Assembly: GCF_900113485.1 (NCBI RefSeq) | Contig: NZ_FOPM01000003.1 | Span: 18,260-82,259 of the forward strand | Origin: Methylobacterium gossipiicola | Lineage (GTDB): Bacteria; Pseudomonadota; Alphaproteobacteria; Rhizobiales; Beijerinckiaceae | DNA length: 64,000 nt | Direction of reading: 5' to 3' | In this document: piece by piece, positions 26,860-35,086 of the stretch | Position numbering within the stretch: position 1 is the first letter of the stretch | How the letters are laid out: the number at the start of each line of letters is the position of its first letter | Notes under the pieces: generated by a model | Seen by the model: the letters and a program-made list of their open reading frames with translations, nothing else | The model's database searches: none | Told to the model about the DNA's origin: nothing | Program-made: the position numbers and the translations under genes

Positions 26860-28224
26860 ATGACCACCACCGATCCTGCCGCGCCCCTGGTGCGCTTCGC
26901 GCCGTCGCCCACGGGCTATCTCCACCTCGGCAATGCCCGGCCGGCGCTGCTGAACGCCCTGTTCGCGCGCGCGCGCGGCGGACGCTTCCTCCTGCGCCTC
27001 GACGACACCGACCGCGAGCGCTCGACGCAGGAATTTGCCGACGCCGTCGAGACCGACCTCGCCTGGCTCGGCATCGTGCCGGATCTGCGTGCCCGCCAGT
27101 CAGACCGGGCCGCGATCCACGACGCGGCGGCCGAGCGCCTGAAGGCGGCCGGGCGGCTCTATCCCTGCTACGAGACGCAAGAAGAACTGGAGCGCCGCCG
27201 CCGCCGCCAACTCGGGCGCGGCCAGCCGCCGATCTACGACCGGGCGGCCCTCAACCTGACGGAGGCCGAGCGCGCCGCCCTGGAGGCCGAGGGACGCAAG
27301 CCCCATTGGCGGTTCAAGCTCGAACCGCGGACCGTCACCTGGACCGACCTCGTGCGCGGCGAAGCGCAGGTCGATTGCGCCTCCCTGTCCGATCCCGTGC
27401 TGATCCGGGCGGACGGCACCTACCTCTACACCCTGCCTTCCGTGGTGGACGACGCGGACTTGCGCATCACCCACGTGATCCGGGGCGAGGACCACGTCAC
27501 CAACACCGGCGTGCAGGTGCAGATCTTCGAGGCGCTCGGCTATCCCGTGCCGGTCTTCGGCCACCACAACCTCCTCACCACGGCGGACGGGGAGGGGCTG
27601 TCGAAGCGCCTCGGCCATCTGTCCCTGCGCGGCTTGCGCGAAGCCGGTTACGAGCCGGCGGCGGTTCGCTCGCTCGCCGTCCTCACGGGCTCGGCCGAGG
27701 CCGTGCGGGCGGTGGCGTCCCTGGACGAGCTGGCCGCCCTCGTCGATCTCGACCACATCTCGCGCGCACCCGCAAAGTTCGATCCCCACGAACTCGACGG
27801 ACTCAACGCCCGGCTCATCCACGCCATGCCGGTGGAAGAGGTCGCCGAACGCTTGGGCACCCTCGGAGTGCCTGACGATGTCGCGGAGCCGTTCTGGCTC
27901 GCGGTGCGCGCCAACCTCGCCAAGGTCGCCGAGGCCGGGGATTGGTGGCGAGTCGTCACCGGCCCCGTCACGCCGGTGATCACCGATCCCGCCTTCATCG
28001 CCACGGCCGCCGAGTTGCTGCCGGCCGAACCCTGGGACGCCGAGACCTGGAAGACCTGGACCGGCGCGGTGAAGGCCCGCACGGGCGCCAAGGGCAAGGC
28101 CCTGTTCATGCCCCTGCGCCTCGCGCTCACGGGCCTGGAGCACGGGCCGGATCTCGCCGGGCTGTTGCCCCTCATCGGGCGGGCGCGGGTGTTGGAGCGG
28201 TTGACCGGTGGGGCGGAAGCCTGA
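26860..28224 (+). CDS. gltX: glutamate-tRNA ligase
   Basis: This class I aminoacyl-tRNA synthetase (454 residues, near normal length) charges tRNA-Glu and possibly tRNA-Gln as in other alphaproteobacteria that use the amidotransferase route. The HIGH-type motif is [14 protein letters not shown] at the N terminus, and the second signature is [13 protein letters not shown], a variant of KMSKS. Other expected stretches are [13 protein letters not shown] and [17 protein letters not shown]. Alphaproteobacteria often have two GltX paralogues; the GLSKR variant is typical of one of them. ATG 26860 is preferred over TTG 26854. Confidence 0.92.
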   Translation: MTTTDPAAPLVRFAPSPTGYLHLGNARPALLNALFARARGGRFLLRLDDTDRERSTQEFADAVETDLAWLGIVPDLRARQSDRAAIHDAAAERLKAAGRLYPCYETQEELERRRRRQLGRGQPPIYDRAALNLTEAERAALEAEGRKPHWRFKLEPRTVTWTDLVRGEAQVDCASLSDPVLIRADGTYLYTLPSVVDDADLRITHVIRGEDHVTNTGVQVQIFEALGYPVPVFGHHNLLTTADGEGLSKRLGHLSLRGLREAGYEPAAVRSLAVLTGSAEAVRAVASLDELAALVDLDHISRAPAKFDPHELDGLNARLIHAMPVEEVAERLGTLGVPDDVAEPFWLAVRANLAKVAEAGDWWRVVTGPVTPVITDPAFIATAAELLPAEPWDAETWKTWTGAVKARTGAKGKALFMPLRLALTGLEHGPDLAGLLPLIGRARVLERLTGGAEA

Positions 28225-28302
28225 CGCTCTGAACCGCGTGCCGAAACCCAGTACGCGGCGCGATGAGGAGTGCCGGGATTGCCCCCCGCCGTCTCGGAGG
28301 GG

Positions 28303-28548
28303 CTACCGGAACGGGTTGTCGTTCGGGGCAGGCTTCACGCCCTGAAACATTCGGAAGAGCGTCCATTCCTCGACGATCTTCTTGCCCGGCAGGGTGCAGA
28401 GCCCGATCGCGCTCCCGTCGGAGAGCTTGGCGATGACGGATTGCCCGCCCATCGTTTCACAGAAAACGGAGGCCGGGTTTCCTAGAGCCAGAGCGGCCTC
28501 CGGTAATGCGAGACCGGCCCAGGCGGCCAAAACGACACAGCGCCTCAT
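28303..28548 (-). CDS. small secreted DUF333 protein
   Basis: The 81-residue product has a signal peptide (MRRCVVLAAWAGLALPEAALA) followed by a DUF333 domain: NPASVFCETMGG, then the second cysteine in GLCTLPGKKIVEEWTLF. The domain is often annotated as putative hemolysin but has no proven activity; it usually occurs as a small periplasmic or lipoprotein-like module. Two cysteines may form a disulfide. It lies between convergent gltX and xerC. Confidence 0.75.
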   Translation of the reverse strand: MRRCVVLAAWAGLALPEAALALGNPASVFCETMGGQSVIAKLSDGSAIGLCTLPGKKIVEEWTLFRMFQGVKPAPNDNPFR

Positions 28549-28580
28549 GACGCGAACTCCCTGTGGCGCGACGGTCGACC

Positions 28581-29645
28581 TTATACACCACGCGCGATGA
28601 ACGCGGTCGACGCTGACGGGGAAGTCCCCGAACCCAACCGGCCCGCGCCCGCCCGCGGATGCGCCGCATCGAACGCGTCCATCAGCCGGGCGGCATCGAC
28701 CTTGGTGTAGAGCTGCGTCGTCGAGAGCGAGGCGTGGCCCAACAGTTCCTGGATCGCCCGCAATTCGCCCTGGCGGCCCAGCAGATGGGTGGCGAAGGAG
28801 TGGCGCAGGGCGTGCGGCGTCGCGCTCGGCGGTAGGCCCAGCGCCCCGCGCATGGAGGCCACGGCGTATTGCACGATGCGGGGCGAGAGCGGGCCGCCCT
28901 TGGCGCCGAGGAAGAGCGGCCCGTCCGGGTCGAGGGTGTAGGGGCAGGCGGCCTGATAGGCGGCCACCGCCTGCTGCACGGCGGGCAGCACCGGCACCAT
29001 CCGCATCTTGCCGCCCTTGCCGAGGACGGTGACTGAATCGACGCCCGGTCCCGGCGCGTCCTTGGCGGTCAGGCCCAGCGCCTCCGAGATGCGTAACCCC
29101 GAGCCGTACAGGAGCGCGATCACCGCCGCGTCACGGGCGATCACCCAGGGCTCGCGGTCCTCGCCGTCGCGCAGGCCCGTGCCGGTCATGGCCTTGGCGG
29201 CGGGGATCGGGATCGGCCGGGGCAGGCGGCGCTCCACCTTCGGCGAACGCACGGCGCCGAGCGCCGCTACGGTGCCGTGGCCCTCGCGGTCGAGGTGGCG
29301 GGCAAAGGAGCGCAGGCCCGCGAGCTGGCGCATGAGCGAGCGGCCGCCGACCCCCTCGGCCCGCCGCGCCGCCAGGAAGCCGCGCAGGTCGCGGGGTTTC
29401 AACGCGATGAGGCCCGGAATGGTCGGGCATCCGTGCCGGGCCTGCCGGTGGGCGAGGAATTGGCGCAGGTCGCGGGCATAGGCTTCGGCCGTGTTGGCCG
29501 ACATCCGGCGCTCGCGCAGCAATTCGTCCTGCCACGTCCCGAACGCGGTCCGCAGGGCGGTGTCGCCCGGGAACGCCAGGCTGTCCGGTGGCGGCGGGGT
29601 CGGCTGAAGCATCGAGCGATCCTGCGGAGTGTCGGGAGTACTCAA
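28581..29645 (-). CDS. xerC: tyrosine recombinase XerC
   Basis: This chromosome-dimer resolution recombinase acts with XerD at dif before cell division. The frame gives 354 residues with a core-binding domain (about residues 32-120) and a catalytic domain containing Arg185 (GSGLRISEAL), Lys210 (VLGKGGKMR), His278 and Arg281 (HALRHSFATHLL), His304 (LLGHASLSTTQ) and nucleophile Tyr313 (QLYTKVD). All six catalytic residues are present. The frame may really begin at ATG 29612 (MLQPTPPPPDS). Despite the phage-like cluster 16 kb away, the protein looks like the host Xer enzyme, not an integrase. Confidence 0.88.
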   Translation of the reverse strand: MSTPDTPQDRSMLQPTPPPPDSLAFPGDTALRTAFGTWQDELLRERRMSANTAEAYARDLRQFLAHRQARHGCPTIPGLIALKPRDLRGFLAARRAEGVGGRSLMRQLAGLRSFARHLDREGHGTVAALGAVRSPKVERRLPRPIPIPAAKAMTGTGLRDGEDREPWVIARDAAVIALLYGSGLRISEALGLTAKDAPGPGVDSVTVLGKGGKMRMVPVLPAVQQAVAAYQAACPYTLDPDGPLFLGAKGGPLSPRIVQYAVASMRGALGLPPSATPHALRHSFATHLLGRQGELRAIQELLGHASLSTTQLYTKVDAARLMDAFDAAHPRAGAGRLGSGTSPSASTAFIARGV

Positions 29646-29755
29646 GGCCCTTCGGGTTGACGCTCCGTTGACGAGGGCGACCCCCGGCGCCCTTTCCGCC
29701 CTGCGGCCCGGAGCCTATTTCGACGGCAAGCCCCGCCATTCCCGACCGGACCTCC

Positions 29756-30346
29756 ATGACCCCGACGCGCATCGTCTGCATCCGCCACGGCGAATCGACC
29801 TTCAACGCCGCCCACCGCCTCACGGGGCGCGACCCCGGCCATATCGATGCCCGCCTGACCGAGCGGGGGCAGGCTCAGGTGGCGGCGGCGCGCCAGGGGC
29901 TTCATGCCATCCCCTTCGACCTCGTGGTGACCTCGCCCCTGACGCGGGCGATCCAGACCACCAAGGGCATCTTCACCGGCCACCCGGCCGCGCCCAGGAT
30001 CCTCGTCGAGGTGCTGCACCGGGAGTGCCAGGAGAGCAGCTGCGACATCGGCCGGGCGGCCTCCGTCCTGGCGGCGGAGTTCCCCGACGTCGCCGTCGAT
30101 CACCTGCCCGAGATCTGGTGGCACGCGGAGGGCGAGCCCGACGCCGACGGCCTCCATGTCGAGCCCCGCCCCCTGTTCGACGATCGCGTCACGGGGTTTC
30201 GCGATTGGCTGGCGGCCCGGCCCGAGGACACCATCGCGGTGGTGGGCCACGGCACGTTCTTCTTCCACCTCACGGGGGTGTGGCTCGACAACTGCGAGAC
30301 CGTCGAACTGGATCTGGGCACCGACCGGATCACCCGGCGCGCCTGA
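29756..30346 (+). CDS. histidine phosphatase family protein
   Basis: The 196-residue protein has the phosphohistidine motif RIVCIRHGESTFN at its N terminus, the second-half TERGQAQVAAAR and a later catalytic His in IAVVGHGTFFFHL. It belongs to the phosphoglycerate mutase-like superfamily of small phosphatases. The reaction cannot be narrowed from sequence. It ends 3 bp before the convergent stop of the NicO gene. Confidence 0.85.
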   Translation: MTPTRIVCIRHGESTFNAAHRLTGRDPGHIDARLTERGQAQVAAARQGLHAIPFDLVVTSPLTRAIQTTKGIFTGHPAAPRILVEVLHRECQESSCDIGRAASVLAAEFPDVAVDHLPEIWWHAEGEPDADGLHVEPRPLFDDRVTGFRDWLAARPEDTIAVVGHGTFFFHLTGVWLDNCETVELDLGTDRITRRA

Positions 30347-30349
30347 AGT

Positions 30350-31360
30350 CTAGTTCCCGGACGCGAAGGCGAGGCCGCTGAGCATGGCGGCACCCAGCAC
30401 GAGGACGAAGGCGCCGGCCAGGAGTTCGAGGCCGGCCACCGCCCGGGCGCCGGCCTCGCCCCGGCCCCCGGCGAGGCGCAGGGCGAGGGCTTTGGCGAAG
30501 ACCGCGAGGCTCGCCAGCGCCCCCGTGGTGAGGGCCGTGCCGAGCGCCATGGCGAAGGTCGCGGCGATGCCGGCCGCCATCATGTTCTGCGAGGCGGCGA
30601 AGACCAGGATGAGCACCGCCCCGGCGCAGGGGCGCGAGCCGGCGGCCAGCACCACGCCGGCCCGCTCGCGCCAGGTGCCGAGGCGGGCGAGCGCCGCGCC
30701 GTCGCTGAGGTGGACGTGGCCGCAATCCGCGCCGCAGGCCTTCGCCGGAACGCCTCGCCCCAGGGCGGCGAGGCGCCCGGCCTTGCGCCACGTGATCGTG
30801 AGACCGAGTAAAGCCACGAGGGCGAAGCTCACGGTCTCGATGACGGTGCCGGCGCGGGTCATGGCGGCGGCGGTGACGTGGAGGAGGAGGCTGCCGATGC
30901 CGACGAGGCTGACCGCCACCAGGGCTTGCAGCAGGGCGGCGGCGAAGCTCAAGGAAAAGCCCCGTACCAGCGCCCGCTCCCCGGCGACGATGTAGCCGGC
31001 GATCACCGCCTTGCCGTGGCCCGGACCGGCGGCGTGGAAGATGCCGTAGCTGAAGCCCAGCAGCAGCATCGGCCCCCAGCCGCCCCCGGCCTTGATGGCC
31101 TGAAGCGCGCCCTGGAGGCTGCGGGAGAAGCTCGATTGCAGGGCGAGGATCCAGCCGCCGAGGCCCGTGGCCGAGGGCGCGGCCTCGCGGAAGCCGATGC
31201 CGAAGGGCGAGCGCGGCGGCGGCGTCGCCACGTCCGGCCCGAGGACGAGCATGAGACCCGTGAGCAGACCGGCGGCGATCACCGTGGCGCCGACCGCCAG
31301 CGCGAGGCGGCGGCCGAAGAGGGACGGCGGCCGCGCCGCGAGGGCGACGCCTACGGACAT
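30350..31360 (-). CDS. nickel/cobalt transporter, NicO/RcnA-like permease
   Basis: The 336-residue protein has six to eight membrane segments and NicO family hallmarks: GFSYGIFHAAGPGHGKAVI in an early membrane segment and AAGSRPCAGAVLILVFA in a later one, plus a short Cys/His cytoplasmic stretch (CGADCGHVHL) that may bind metal. The start at ATG 31360 overlaps the DUF1007 gene by 10 bp. DUF1007-NicO pairs are found in proteobacteria as metal-transport modules. Whether it imports or exports Ni/Co cannot be told from the sequence. Confidence 0.8.
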   Translation of the reverse strand: MSVGVALAARPPSLFGRRLALAVGATVIAAGLLTGLMLVLGPDVATPPPRSPFGIGFREAAPSATGLGGWILALQSSFSRSLQGALQAIKAGGGWGPMLLLGFSYGIFHAAGPGHGKAVIAGYIVAGERALVRGFSLSFAAALLQALVAVSLVGIGSLLLHVTAAAMTRAGTVIETVSFALVALLGLTITWRKAGRLAALGRGVPAKACGADCGHVHLSDGAALARLGTWRERAGVVLAAGSRPCAGAVLILVFAASQNMMAAGIAATFAMALGTALTTGALASLAVFAKALALRLAGGRGEAGARAVAGLELLAGAFVLVLGAAMLSGLAFASGN

Positions 31361-32028
31361 GCGACGATGATCCGGTTGGCGAACTGACTGCCGTAGTTGG
31401 AGGCGGCGGTCAGGGCTTCGAAGAACGCTTCCGACATGCCGGCCTTGGCGTCGGCGGTTTTGGCGGCTTCCGGTTTCGGCCGGGTCACTGTGGCGGCGCA
31501 GCCCGAGGGCGCCCCGGAGAGACGGGCGGCGTCGGAATCCTCCGACAACGCGAAGGCGACGAAGTAGGTGGGGTCGTAGACCTCGAGGGCCGCCACCCCG
31601 CGCCCCGGCGCCACGGGCGTCTTGAGGGGCAGCAGGAAGGTCATGGTGAGCTTGCCGCCCTCCATGCTCATGCGCGGTTCGGTGGGATCGGCGAAGAGCT
31701 GTTCCTTGCCGGCGATCTTGAGCTTGGTGAAGTAGCCGAACTCGGCGAGATTCGCGGTGTTCTCGCGGGCGAGACTCGCCAATTCCTCGGGCGAGTAGAC
31801 GCCGTCGCCATTGGTGTCGAGACCCTGCACAACGAACGCGGAATAGGAGGGATCGAACGTCCAGGCGTTGCGGATGCCGGTGACGCGCCCGCCCTCGCCG
31901 TAGGCGATCTCGGCTTTCGAGGTCACGAAGACGTGGGGATGGGCCTGGGCCGGAGGACTGGCCGCGACACTCGCCACCAGGGCGCAAAGACCGGTCAGGG
32001 CGTGGGTGGTCGGAGCGGGACGGGGCAT
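31351..32028 (-). CDS. DUF1007 periplasmic protein of the Ni/Co transporter
   Basis: The 225-residue protein has a signal peptide (ALVASVAASPPAQA) and begins its mature part with AHPHVFVTSKAEI, the His-containing DUF1007 start likely to bind metal. A DTNGDGVYSPEEL stretch near residue 73 matches an EF-hand calcium loop. DUF1007 proteins act as the soluble partner of NicO permeases, and the 10-bp overlap with the permease gene supports this. No metal-responsive riboswitch is visible in the 115-bp upstream gap. Confidence 0.8.
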   Translation of the reverse strand: MPRPAPTTHALTGLCALVASVAASPPAQAHPHVFVTSKAEIAYGEGGRVTGIRNAWTFDPSYSAFVVQGLDTNGDGVYSPEELASLARENTANLAEFGYFTKLKIAGKEQLFADPTEPRMSMEGGKLTMTFLLPLKTPVAPGRGVAALEVYDPTYFVAFALSEDSDAARLSGAPSGCAATVTRPKPEAAKTADAKAGMSEAFFEALTAASNYGSQFANRIIVACP

Positions 32029-32143
32029 GGAGCGGGACGCTCGCGGGTCATGGTGAAGAAAGCGTAAACGCCGCCCTCCGCCATGCGTGGGCCGTCGCCA
32101 CTAGTCTCGGCTCAGTGGGGCGAAAGCGAGGCGTCGGGCCGCC

Positions 32144-33868
32144 TCACGCCGCCCGGACGTGGTCGAGGAAGTCGGTGATGCGGTGGTCGAGGGCGCGGCT
32201 GGCTGCCGCCACCCGGTCGGCGGCGCCCCGCACCGAATCGGCCGCTTCGGCGCAGGTGGCGGCGGCGCCCCCCACCGTGGCGATGCCGCCCGAGACGGCC
32301 TCGGCCCTGGCCTCGGCATCGGTGATGCTCACCCCGATGCGCTGGCTGGCGGACCGTTGCGCGGCCCCGGCCTCGGCCCGGGCGGCATCGGCCCGCGTCA
32401 TCTGCATCAGGGTGTCGGCGATGGCTTCGAGGGCCTCGAGGGTCTCGGTCGTGGCGGAACGGATCGCCGCGATCTGGCCCCCCACGGTCTCGGTGGCGCG
32501 GGCCGTTTCGGCGGCGAGGGCCTTCACCTCGCCGGCCACCACGGCGAAGCCCCGGCCCGCGTCCCCGGCCCGGGCGGCCTCGATGGTGGCGTTGAGGGCC
32601 AGGAGGTTCGTCTGCGCGGCAAGGCCCGAAATGGTCCCGACGACGTGCCCGATGCGGCTTCCGGCGCGTTCGAGGGCGTCCGCAGCCGCGCGGGTGGTGG
32701 CGATCTCGCGACGGGCGAGATCGGACAGGGCGGCGCGAACGGGCTCCTGCTCGTCGATGACCGCGCTCGCCGCCTCGACGTCGCGACGCGCGCTCCCGGC
32801 CTCCCGCACGGCGTCGACGGCCTGCGCGGCGGATTGGGACACGAGGCTCGCCTGATCGCGGGTGAGATCGACGGCGGTTCCGACGGCGGCGGCGGCGGCG
32901 GTCATGGCGTGGGCGGCACTGGTGAGATCGGCCACGACATTGCGGGCCTCGGCCTCGAACGCTTCAGTCGCCGTGCCGAGGCGCGTGGCGCGCTCGGCCT
33001 CCCGGGCGATGGCCGAGAGGGCGTCGGCGTCGGACGCCACCTTCTGAATGATGGCGCCCCGCAGGACGGCGATGGATCGGGCCATGGCGCCGAACTCGTC
33101 GCGCCGCCCGGTGAGCGGAACCTCCGGGGCCAGGTCGAGGTCGGCGAGGCGCCGGATGGCGCGACCGAGCCCGTCGAGGGGACGGCGGATCTCGCGGGCG
33201 ACGATCCAGAGGGCCAGGGCGAGGGTCGCGAGGACGATGGCGCCGGCGGCCAGGATGGTGACGAGACGCGTCCGCTCGGCCAGGATCGCGGCGGCGGCCC
33301 GCGCATCGGTGAGGTCGGCCATGGTCGCCTGCCCGATCGCGGTGATTTCGGCGACCATGCGCCGACGGCTGGCGACGGTGGCCTCATCGGTTCCCTGAAT
33401 CAGGGCGGCTTTCGGTGAGACGGTGAGACCGAGTTCGGCGGTGTCCGCCTGATAGGACTGGAATTCCGTGAGCATGAGGTCGAGCTTGCGCCGGACCGGA
33501 TCGGGCACATACCCGTCGAGGCGCGCGAGCAGGGCGGCCTTGCTCTCGGTGACGCGGGCCAGCGCCTGCTTGAGGGCCGAGAACTGCGTGCGCGCGCCGT
33601 CGACGTCGTCGGCCGTGTAGACGGCATCGGCCGCCACGACGGTCCGTTCGATGGCGAGGGCGAGATCCTGGGCCGAGAGGGCGCGCTCCCACACGGCCTC
33701 CACCGTCGCGGCGTGCAGCCGCTGGCGCCCGGCCGCCCAATCGTTGAAGACCGCGAGCCCGAGGGTGCCGAGGGAGAGAACCCCGAGCACCAGGGCGAGC
33801 TTTCCGCTCAGGGTGAATTGTCGGGGAACGGCGCGACCGCGTCCGACCTGACCGAGTTTGAACCGCAT
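32144..33868 (-). CDS. methyl-accepting chemotaxis protein
   Basis: This 574-residue chemoreceptor has an N-terminal membrane helix (about residues 25-45), a periplasmic helical ligand domain to about residue 208, a second membrane helix (about 211-232), a HAMP linker (EIRRPLDGLGRAIRRLAD), and a coiled-coil signalling domain with the hairpin tip LAAQTNLLALNATIEAARAGDAGRGFAVV. The tip binds CheA/CheW. The periplasmic domain looks like a four-helix bundle but the ligand is unknown. No chemotaxis genes lie alongside. Confidence 0.92.
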   Translation of the reverse strand: MRFKLGQVGRGRAVPRQFTLSGKLALVLGVLSLGTLGLAVFNDWAAGRQRLHAATVEAVWERALSAQDLALAIERTVVAADAVYTADDVDGARTQFSALKQALARVTESKAALLARLDGYVPDPVRRKLDLMLTEFQSYQADTAELGLTVSPKAALIQGTDEATVASRRRMVAEITAIGQATMADLTDARAAAAILAERTRLVTILAAGAIVLATLALALWIVAREIRRPLDGLGRAIRRLADLDLAPEVPLTGRRDEFGAMARSIAVLRGAIIQKVASDADALSAIAREAERATRLGTATEAFEAEARNVVADLTSAAHAMTAAAAAVGTAVDLTRDQASLVSQSAAQAVDAVREAGSARRDVEAASAVIDEQEPVRAALSDLARREIATTRAAADALERAGSRIGHVVGTISGLAAQTNLLALNATIEAARAGDAGRGFAVVAGEVKALAAETARATETVGGQIAAIRSATTETLEALEAIADTLMQMTRADAARAEAGAAQRSASQRIGVSITDAEARAEAVSGGIATVGGAAATCAEAADSVRGAADRVAAASRALDHRITDFLDHVRAA

Positions 33869-33982
33869 CGACCTTCGTCCGTTCGGAAAGACCTCCGAGC
33901 CTATGACGGGGCGCGGCTTGCCGAATGTTTAAATCGAGGCGGCTAAGCGATTGAGGGAATTAGAGTTTTCCAAAGGCAATCG

Positions 33983-34017
33983 CGGCCCGTCCGCCGCACC
34001 GGACGGTGGACGGGCCG
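33983..34017 (-). terminator. hairpin after the small secreted gene
   Basis: Exact 10-bp GC-rich arms CGGCCCGTCC/GGACGGGCCG with a 15-nt loop lie 9 bp beyond the stop at 34027. The place and strength fit a terminator, although the following T run is short (CCTTTGG). Confidence 0.55.
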
Positions 34018-34026
34018 CTGCGCGGA

Positions 34027-34371
34027 TCAGTCGGCGGAGGCGACGTCGATCCGGTCACCCCGGCGCGAGAACGCGATGGTGGTCTCGCGGCCATCGGCGC
34101 CCAGCGCCCCCGGCACGGAGAGGTGCACGGTCTGGTCGGCGTTGAGCGTCGTGATCAGGCGGATCACCGGCGGCTGGTCGGAGCCGGAATTGACCGAGGC
34201 CAGGGTGGCGACGACGCGGTACCCGTCCTTGGTCGGGGTGTAATAGGCCGTGCCCCGGAAGGTCGCGAGGTCGATGGAGATCGGCTTGGCGGCTTCGAGT
34301 TCGGTGGCCCGGGCGGCGGGAGCGGCGAGGGACGACAGCAAGGCGGCGGTGGCGAGGAGGGTGGAGCGCAT
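34027..34371 (-). CDS. small secreted protein of unknown function
   Basis: The 114-residue product has a signal peptide (MRSTLLATAALLSSLAAPAA, cut near ARATE) and a beta-rich mature domain (ISIDLATFRGTAYYTPTKDG, then YRVVATLASVNSG). I do not recognise the family. The start at 34371 is preferred because the frame upstream has no coding character. A 244-bp region with AT-rich patches (TTTTTCG, AAAAATTT) upstream probably carries its promoter. Confidence 0.65.
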   Translation of the reverse strand: MRSTLLATAALLSSLAAPAARATELEAAKPISIDLATFRGTAYYTPTKDGYRVVATLASVNSGSDQPPVIRLITTLNADQTVHLSVPGALGADGRETTIAFSRRGDRIDVASAD

Positions 34372-34615
34372 GGGAATGGCCTGTGCGGTTACTGTCCGCC
34401 GGGAGTGCCCGTACGGAGAGCCGGTTGCACCGGGAGACCGCTTTATGCCGGGAGGATTGTGCATCGCGAAGAGGGATTTTTCGCATCGCACAAATGCTTT
34501 TGGTGCATGGATATTGGAAAAATTTGCCGGAGGCATGAATAAAATGCAGGGTCATGCCCCTGGCGTGACGGTGCCGGCCGGGTCCAGCCGGCTGTCCGCG
34601 TCGCGCGGAGGGCGG

Positions 34616-35086
34616 TCAGTCGCGTCGCGTGAGAGCGGCGATCTCGGCTTGCTCGGCGGCGGTGAGGCCCTGCGGCGCGGGGTCGGCACGGCGGCGGGAC
34701 AGGCGCCAGAGGCCGAACAGGCCGAGGCCCAGGGCGGCGAGGGGGGTCAGCCACAGGAGCAGGGTGTGGAGGGCAAAGACCGGCCGCAGGAGCACGTATT
34801 CACCGTAGCGGCCGACGACGTAGGCCTGGACCTGTTCATTGTCATCGCCGGCCTGGAGGCGCTCGCGTACGATGAGACGCAGATCCTTGGCGAGGGGCGC
34901 GTCGGAATCGTCGATGGACTGATTCTGGCACACGAGGCAGCGCAGGCCGGCGGAGATGTCCCGCGCCCGTGCTTCGAGGGCCGGGTCCTTCAGGACCTCG
35001 TCGGGCTGGACCGCGTGCGCCCCCCCGGCGGTGAGAAGGGCTCCCCCGAGGGCGAGGAGGAGCGCGACGCGCGGGGCGGCGCTCAT
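34616..35086 (-). CDS. ccmH: cytochrome c maturation protein CcmH (CycL)
   Basis: The 156-residue protein has a signal segment (about residues 7-25), the apocytochrome-reducing motif LRCLVCQNQSIDDS with Cys50 and Cys53, a second membrane helix near residue 105-125, and a short cytoplasmic tail. CcmH reduces or holds the CXXCH thiols of apocytochrome c for haem attachment in the periplasm. It overlaps ccmF by 4 bp and is the last gene of ccmIEFH. Confidence 0.92.
   Translation of the reverse strand: MSAAPRVALLLALGGALLTAGGAHAVQPDEVLKDPALEARARDISAGLRCLVCQNQSIDDSDAPLAKDLRLIVRERLQAGDDNEQVQAYVVGRYGEYVLLRPVFALHTLLLWLTPLAALGLGLFGLWRLSRRRADPAPQGLTAAEQAEIAALTRRD

Noticed and set aside
28581..29645. 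Tyrosine recombinase as an integrase for the phage-like cluster
   Set aside because: All features match host XerC; it is 16 kb from the cluster with many host genes between, and no att core is next to it.
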